A stretch of DNA of 10,131 bases from an uncultured Pseudomonas sp. (GTDB lineage Bacteria > Pseudomonadota > Gammaproteobacteria > Pseudomonadales > Pseudomonadaceae). The stretch spans positions 1 to 10,131 of the forward strand of contig CAMPJN010000112.1 in assembly GCA_946886875.1 (NCBI GenBank), given 5' to 3'. The translations under genes and the position numbers were made by a program. Position 1 is the first letter of the stretch; each line of letters starts with the position of its first letter. Below are positions 6,206 to 10,131 of this stretch, one piece after another. The notes under the pieces are model-generated. The model saw nothing but the letters and a program-made list of their open reading frames with translations, did not search any database and had not been told where the DNA came from.

Positions 6206-7117
6206 ATGACGTTCACTCAACTGGAAATCTTCGTCCTGGTCGCTGAGCTGCGCGGCTTCACCGCGGCGGCCATGCGTTTGTCCATCAGCCAGTCGGCGGT
6301 GTCACACGCGATCAAAGCCCTGGAGCAGGAAATGGGCGTGGGGCTGATTCAGCGCCATCAAGCGGCTATCGAACTGACCGATATCGGCGCCCAACTGGTG
6401 CTGCGTGCGCGGGAAATTCTCGGCCTGGGCGAGACCATGCGCCAGGAAGCCGCCGATGCGCGCGGCCTGAAACGGGGCACATTGCGTATCGGGTCTTTTG
6501 GTCCCACCTCCTCGCTACGGCTGTTACCGAAGATTCTCGCGGAGTACCGCAAGGCGTATCCGGGCATCGAGGTGCGCATCGATGAAGGCGCGGACCTGGA
6601 AGTGATCCAGTGGCTCCAGGATCGGCGGGTGGATATCGGCTTTGTGGTACTGCCCGAAGACAGGTTCGATACCGTTCCCATCGCCGAGGATCAGTTGGTG
6701 GCGCTATTACCTTCGACTGATCCGCTCGCCAAGCAGCCGGACGTCAAGCTCGAAGCCTTGTGCGACGCGCCCTTTATCCTGACCCAGGCGGGTTCGGCAG
6801 CATTGATCGAGCGGATTTTCGCGGCGGCCAAGCTGGTGCCGAAAATCCGTTACCGCAGTGCCCAGCTGATCAGCACCCTGGGGATGGTCGAACGCGGCGA
6901 TGGCGTGACCATAGTCGCCGAGTTGGCGCTGCCCGAAGTCGATAGCGACCGGCCGGCGGCGTATGTGCAGCGCCCGCTCAACCCGCCGGTGCCGCGCAGT
7001 ATCGGCCTCGCCGTACACAATCAGCGGCAGGCGTCGCCCGCCACCCAGGCCTTTATCGAGATCGCCACAGGCCTGCAGCGCCAGGGTTTGCTGAGTGGCG
7101 CGGGGCGCGTCAAGTAG
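6206..7117 (+). CDS. LysR family transcriptional regulator
   Basis: A 303-residue LysR-type regulator. The N-terminal winged helix-turn-helix spans about 1-60, with FTAAAMRLSISQSAVSHAIK at 18-37 as the DNA-reading part and ELTDIG at 56-61 closing the wing. A linker helix (about 62-90) leads to the effector-binding domain, which starts GTLRIGSFGP (91-100). The effector is unknown; the sequence is not GcvA-like, so it differs in subgroup from the other LysR gene. The ATG at 6206 has GGAG at 6197-6200, five bases upstream. It is divergent from the EamA permease and probably controls it through the repeats between them. Its last 8 bases, including the TAG stop, overlap the end of modC on the opposite strand. 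Confidence 0.94.
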   Translation: MTFTQLEIFVLVAELRGFTAAAMRLSISQSAVSHAIKALEQEMGVGLIQRHQAAIELTDIGAQLVLRAREILGLGETMRQEAADARGLKRGTLRIGSFGPTSSLRLLPKILAEYRKAYPGIEVRIDEGADLEVIQWLQDRRVDIGFVVLPEDRFDTVPIAEDQLVALLPSTDPLAKQPDVKLEALCDAPFILTQAGSAALIERIFAAAKLVPKIRYRSAQLISTLGMVERGDGVTIVAELALPEVDSDRPAAYVQRPLNPPVPRSIGLAVHNQRQASPATQAFIEIATGLQRQGLLSGAGRVK

Positions 7118-8207
7118 GCCCAGTGGCCGGCATCAAATGGATGGTCTCACCGCGCAGGCGCACCTCGATCGTCTGCCCGGCCGCCAAACCGTAGCGCTGC
7201 GCCACATGGCGCGGCACGTTCATGCTCAGGCGGTCCTCACCGGCCAGCAGAGTCACGCGAAATTGCTCGCCGAGCGAGAGCAGGCGTTCGATGCGCACCG
7301 CCACCCGATTATCCAGCGCAGTACCGGGCCGTTCGTTGAGCGGCATCAGCAGCACACCCGAGGTCGGCATCGCCCAATCCACCGCCTGCCCCACCGCCAA
7401 CTGAGGCTGAGCGCGGACCTTGAGGATGCGCCCGCCCCAGGCCAACAGGCTGTGGTCGGCGGCATGCCCGGCGAGGCGACCACGGAACAGGTTGCGCATA
7501 CCCAGCAGGCGCGCGACTTCGGCGCTCATCGGTGCTTGTAACAGGCGATCCGGGGTGTCGGCTTGCAGGGTGGTGCCGGCCGACAGAATGCACATGCGGT
7601 CGGCCAGCAGCGTGGCCTCGTCCAGGTCATGGGTGACCAGCAGCACCGGCATACGCAGCTCTTCGCGCAACTCGGTGAGTTCGCCGTAGAGCGCCTCGCG
7701 GGTGCCACGATCCACCGCGGAAAACGGCTCGTCGAGCAGTAACACCTTGGGCTCCCGGGCCAGGGCGCGGGCCACCGCAACGCGCTGCTGCTGGCCGCCG
7801 GACAGCCTATGGGGCAAGCGATCGCCCAGGCCATGCAGATGCACCCGCTCCAGCCAGGCTTCGGCCCGCGCCAGGCGCTCGGCCTCGGGGTAATCGCGCA
7901 GGGCCTCGGCGACGTTGTGTCGGGCACTGAGGTGGGGGAACAGGGCGAAATGCTGGAATACCATGCCGATACGCCGGCTCATGGTCGGTTTGACGATGCC
8001 GCGCTGGCTGTCGAACCAGGTCTCGCCGCCGCAACGGATGCTGCCGGCGCCCGGCTGGTAGAGGCCGGCGATGCTGCGCAGCAAGGTCGACTTGCCGCTG
8101 CCCGAAGGCCCGACCAATGCCAGCACCTCACCCGGCGCGCAGCTGAGCTGTGCGTGCAGCGGGATCGGGCCGCTTTGCTGCAAATCGAGCTGCAGGCCCT
8201 CAGTCAT
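7110..8207 (-). CDS. modC: Molybdate ABC transporter ATP-binding protein
   Basis: ModC powers molybdate import through ModB, on the cytoplasmic face of the inner membrane. The 365-residue product has a full ABC ATPase domain: Walker [10 protein letters not shown] at 33-41, Q-loop Q85, signature LSGGQ at 135-139, Walker B ending in LLLDE (156-160) and the switch histidine H193 in VTHD. A C-terminal TOBE/Mop-like domain spans about 296-356, the usual ModC arrangement, and may bind oxyanion. The ATG at 8207 overlaps the end of modB by 8 bases, and no Shine-Dalgarno is evident, so translation is probably coupled to modB. Sulfate or other oxyanion ATPases are similar, but the flanking modA, modB, modE and ModE operator settle the assignment. 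It overlaps the upstream-facing LysR gene tail to tail. Confidence 0.95.
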   Translation of the reverse strand: MTEGLQLDLQQSGPIPLHAQLSCAPGEVLALVGPSGSGKSTLLRSIAGLYQPGAGSIRCGGETWFDSQRGIVKPTMSRRIGMVFQHFALFPHLSARHNVAEALRDYPEAERLARAEAWLERVHLHGLGDRLPHRLSGGQQQRVAVARALAREPKVLLLDEPFSAVDRGTREALYGELTELREELRMPVLLVTHDLDEATLLADRMCILSAGTTLQADTPDRLLQAPMSAEVARLLGMRNLFRGRLAGHAADHSLLAWGGRILKVRAQPQLAVGQAVDWAMPTSGVLLMPLNERPGTALDNRVAVRIERLLSLGEQFRVTLLAGEDRLSMNVPRHVAQRYGLAAGQTIEVRLRGETIHLMPATGPT

Positions 8208-8874
8208 GTCGATAGCCCCGGGCCAGGCGCGCGGTGGCGAAGTAGGACAGGCCGATGGCGCACAGCGAAATCAACAGCAACACCGCGGACATCACCCCGG
8301 CGGCATGGTCGTCGAACGCCTGCACCCGGTCGTAGATGGCGATGGCGATGGTGCGGGTTTCCCCGGGAATGCTGCCGCCAACCATCAACACCACGCCGAA
8401 TTCGCCGAGGGTATGGGCGAAGGTCAGCACCAATGCCGAGATGATGCCCGACCAGGCCAATGGCAACTCGATGCGTCGCAGCACCCGCCACGGCGACATG
8501 CCGCAACAGCGCGCGGCCTCGCGCACATCCCGCGGGATCGCCTCGAAGGCGCGCTGCATCGGCTGGATGGCGAACGGCAGGTTGAACAACACCGAGGCGA
8601 TCAGCAGGCCGCCGAAGGAAAAGGTCAGCTGTGCGCCGAACAACGCCTGGTAGGCCTGGCCGACCGGCGAGCTGGCGCCCAGCGCCACCAGCAGGTAGAA
8701 GCCCAGCACGGTCGGCGGCAGCACCAGCGGCAGGGCCAACAGCGCCTCGACCGCGCTCTTGCCGCGAAACTGGCTCCAGGCCAGTTGGCGCCCGACCCAG
8801 ATGCCGACGGGCAGCAGAATCAGCATGGTGCACAGGGCCAACTCCAGGGACAGCAGTAGCGCGGGCCAATCCAC
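8200..8874 (-). CDS. modB: Molybdate ABC transporter permease
   Basis: ModB is the inner-membrane channel of the molybdate importer and works as a homodimer. The 224-residue product has about five hydrophobic segments (near 5-27, 42-66, 85-108, 143-165 and 192-214). The cytoplasmic coupling loop that docks on ModC carries the EAA motif: E119, A120, A121, then G125 and I135-x-L137-P138. Length matches the family. Translation begins at a GTG (8874) preceded six bases earlier by AGGAGAG, which overlaps the modA stop codon. The gap to modA is 11 bases and the overlap with modC is 8 bases, so the three genes form one operon. Confidence 0.95.
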   Translation of the reverse strand: MDWPALLLSLELALCTMLILLPVGIWVGRQLAWSQFRGKSAVEALLALPLVLPPTVLGFYLLVALGASSPVGQAYQALFGAQLTFSFGGLLIASVLFNLPFAIQPMQRAFEAIPRDVREAARCCGMSPWRVLRRIELPLAWSGIISALVLTFAHTLGEFGVVLMVGGSIPGETRTIAIAIYDRVQAFDDHAAGVMSAVLLLISLCAIGLSYFATARLARGYRHD

Positions 8875-8880
8875 AGCGTG

Positions 8881-8887
8881 CTCTCCT
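8881..8887 (-). promoter_or_regulatory. Ribosome binding site for modB, overlapping the modA stop
   Basis: AGGAGAG on the minus strand (8887-8881) shares its first bases with the TAG stop of modA (8888-8886) and lies six bases before the GTG at 8874. This supports the GTG start and close coupling of modA and modB. Confidence 0.75.
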
Positions 8888-9680
8888 ATTGCGGCTCAGA
8901 TAAGTGCGGCTCGGGCATATCGAAGCCGTACCTGGTCATGATCGAGCGCGCGGCTGGCTGTTGCAGGTACTGATAAAACGCCTGGGCACTGGCGTTGGCG
9001 CCCTTGAGCAGAACCATGCGCTGACGCAGCGGCTGATGCCAGCTCGCAGGGATCAGCACGAACTCGCCACGCTCGGCCACGCCCGGCGCCAGCGCCAGGG
9101 AGTAGGCGACCATGCCGCCCTGGGCATTGCCCGAGGTGGCGAACTGCGCCGCCTGGGCGATGTTCTCGCCGAGCACCAGCTTGCCCTGCAGCGCATCCCA
9201 CACACCGGCGTGACGCAGGGCTTGTTCGGCTGCACGGCCATAGGGCGCATGCTCCGGGTTGGCGATGGCGAACTTGTTGACCCGCCCCGCCGCCAACGCG
9301 GCTTTCAAGCCGTCGAGTTCGCCAGCGCTGGTCAAAGACGAGCCCTTGGGCGCCATCAAAGCAATGCGTCCAAGCCCGTAGAGCACACCCTCGTCGCGGG
9401 TTTTACCCGCGGCGGTCAATTGCCGCACGTAGGCTTCATCGGCACTGAGGAACAACTGGAAAGGCGCGCCCTGACTGATCTGCCGGTAGAGATTGCCGCT
9501 CGAACCAAATACCAAACGCGGCGCATGGCCGCTGTCCTCGCGGAAGCGCGCGGCGATTTCCTCAAGGGCGAACTGCATATTCGAGGCCGCGGCAATGTTC
9601 GCGGTTTCCGCCATGGAGATGGCCGGAACCAGGCTGAACATCAACAGCAAAGCACGCAGCGGTTTAGCTAGAGCGAACAT
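8886..9680 (-). CDS. modA: Periplasmic molybdate-binding protein
   Basis: ModA captures molybdate (and usually tungstate) in the periplasm and delivers it to ModB. The 264-residue product starts with a signal peptide: basic residues near K6 and R9, a hydrophobic core at 10-20 and a likely cleavage after SMA at 24. The mature part has the oxyanion-binding features: AASN at 31-34, GSSGNLYRQI at 59-68, GAPFQLFLSADE at 71-82 and NPEHAPYG at 141-148. The pattern resembles the Azotobacter ModA2 type more than the E. coli one, by memory of those sequences. The ATG at 9680 has AAGGAG upstream with a rather long spacing of about 11 bases. It is the first gene of modABC, and a ModE-type palindrome lies 25 bases upstream. 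Confidence 0.95.
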   Translation of the reverse strand: MFALAKPLRALLLMFSLVPAISMAETANIAAASNMQFALEEIAARFREDSGHAPRLVFGSSGNLYRQISQGAPFQLFLSADEAYVRQLTAAGKTRDEGVLYGLGRIALMAPKGSSLTSAGELDGLKAALAAGRVNKFAIANPEHAPYGRAAEQALRHAGVWDALQGKLVLGENIAQAAQFATSGNAQGGMVAYSLALAPGVAERGEFVLIPASWHQPLRQRMVLLKGANASAQAFYQYLQQPAARSIMTRYGFDMPEPHLSEPQ

Positions 9681-9704
9681 TATCAGGCGGGCTCCTTGGC
9701 CAGG

Positions 9705-9728
9705 CGCTATATCCTTCCATATATAGCG
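9705..9728. promoter_or_regulatory. ModE-type operator upstream of modA
   Basis: CGCTATAT (9705-9712) and ATATAGCG (9721-9728) are perfect 8-base inverted arms. Read as the known ModE consensus CGCTATATA-N6-TATATAGCG, only the base at 9713 differs (C for A). It ends 25 bases before the modA ATG. The TATATA in the right arm could serve as the modA -10, although no convincing -35 is visible, so ModE bound here would block the promoter. This fits repression of molybdate uptake when molybdate is plentiful. The rest of the 112-base gap between modE and modA shows no clear terminator. Confidence 0.88.
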
Positions 9729-9792
9729 AAATGCCGTCCAGCAAAAACTGGCTATGCATCTGGAGCCTCAGCAGGCTGTTGAAAACGGCTTG

Positions 9793-10131
9793 TCAGGGAC
9801 TCGACGGCGCAGGAGGTGCGAGCAAATCGCCGAGCTCATCGAAGTCGTCCTGCACCGCGGCCAGGGCTTGCGCGCAGAGTTGCCGGTAGCGCTGTAGCAC
9901 CTGTTCGCCCATGGCGGTCAATTGGGTGCCGCCGCCGTGCTTGCCGCCGGCCAGGGTGGTGACCAAAGGTTCCTTGAAGCTGCGGTTCATGGTCTCGACC
10001 AATAGCCAGGCGCGCCTGTAGGACATACCCAGGCTGCGCGCGGCGGCGCTGATCGAGCCCTCGCGGACGATGGCGTCGAGCAGGTCGGCCTTGCCGGGGC
10101 CGATGGCGATATCGGCGCCGTTATGCAGGCG
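9793..10131 (-). CDS. modE: ModE-like regulator, DNA-binding domain only (5' end outside window)
   Basis: The last 112 codons of a gene whose start lies beyond the right edge; the reading frame stays open to base 10131. The visible protein is a ModE/LysR-type winged helix-turn-helix: IGPGKADLLDAI at the start, GSISAAARSLGMSYRRAW as the helix-turn-helix, and the glycine-rich wing AGGKHGGGTQLT, all diagnostic of ModE. It then ends after a helix with LAPPAPSSP. The two Mop/TOBE domains that bind molybdate in the 262-residue E. coli ModE are absent, and nothing resembling them follows in the 112 bases to modA. Short ModE-like proteins of this kind are known in other proteobacteria. It lies upstream of modABC on the same strand and is the likely ligand of the ModE-type palindrome there. 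An internal ATG at 10026 would split the helix-turn-helix and is not the start. Confidence 0.9.
   Translation of the reverse strand, partial: RLHNGADIAIGPGKADLLDAIVREGSISAAARSLGMSYRRAWLLVETMNRSFKEPLVTTLAGGKHGGGTQLTAMGEQVLQRYRQLCAQALAAVQDDFDELGDLLAPPAPSSP

Noticed and set aside
8071..8859. A 262-codon plus-strand open frame opposite modB and the start of modC
   Set aside because: Its translation is rich in Gln, Gly, His and Arg with no hydrophobic core or motif, which is typical of an antisense shadow; modB and modC on the other strand are clear.
8904..9671. A 255-codon plus-strand open frame opposite modA
   Set aside because: It is an antisense shadow of modA, which has a signal peptide and family motifs; the plus-strand product has low-complexity composition and no motif.
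9738..9751. CCAG-N6-CTGG hairpin as a terminator for modE
   Set aside because: The stem is only four base pairs and no T-rich tail follows on the minus strand.
9771..9789. GCAGGCTGTTGAAAACGGC, resembling the end of some Pseudomonas insertion sequences
   Set aside because: There is no matching inverted copy, target duplication or transposase in the window, and the resemblance is from memory only.
1..10131. CRISPR arrays, tRNA or rRNA genes, defence systems and toxin-antitoxin pairs
   Set aside because: No regular repeat-spacer pattern, cloverleaf-like sequence, or paired small genes were seen; all coding space is accounted for by common families.

Overview
This GC-rich window reads as a chromosomal segment of a Pseudomonas-like gammaproteobacterium. 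DksA is nearly identical, as far as I can recall it, to the Pseudomonas protein, the dksA-gluQRS pair is typical of that group, and the other genes are ordinary Pseudomonadaceae families. I see no transposase, integrase, phage gene, tRNA, rRNA or CRISPR array. There are ten protein-coding genes, one of them cut by the right edge, and no gap between genes exceeds about 140 bases.

Layout. (1) 41-1438, plus strand: dksA, a UUCG-loop terminator, then gluQRS; this is a stringent-response and tRNA-modification pair. (2) 1558-3528, plus strand: a membrane diguanylate cyclase with an unrecognised six-helix N-terminal region, then an MgtC/SapB-family membrane protein. (3) 3533-5152: a LysE/RhtB-type exporter (minus) divergent from a GcvA-like LysR regulator (plus). 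(4) 5159-7117: an EamA/DMT permease (minus) divergent from a second LysR regulator (plus), with a repeat-rich operator-like region between them. (5) 7110-10131, minus strand: a molybdate locus, modE (partial) then modA-modB-modC, with a near-consensus ModE operator just upstream of modA.

How it works together. The two exporter/regulator modules have the usual divergent LysR architecture, where the regulator probably controls its neighbour. The mod genes form a tight operon (11-base gap, then 8-base overlap) encoding a periplasmic molybdate-binding protein, a permease and an ATPase. The regulator beside it has only the DNA-binding domain of ModE, so molybdate sensing is not explained by what is visible. 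The modules meet in three tail-to-tail junctions with a 4-base gap, a 6-base gap and an 8-base overlap, leaving no room for separate terminators.

I found no clearly new biological system. The best leads are the one-domain ModE with its operator, the repeat array between the EamA and LysR genes, the membrane sensor region of the diguanylate cyclase, and the absence of the cbrAB genes that follow gluQRS in P. aeruginosa. Several starts were moved inward because a ribosome binding site or family N-terminus favours the inner codon; this is stated in each entry.
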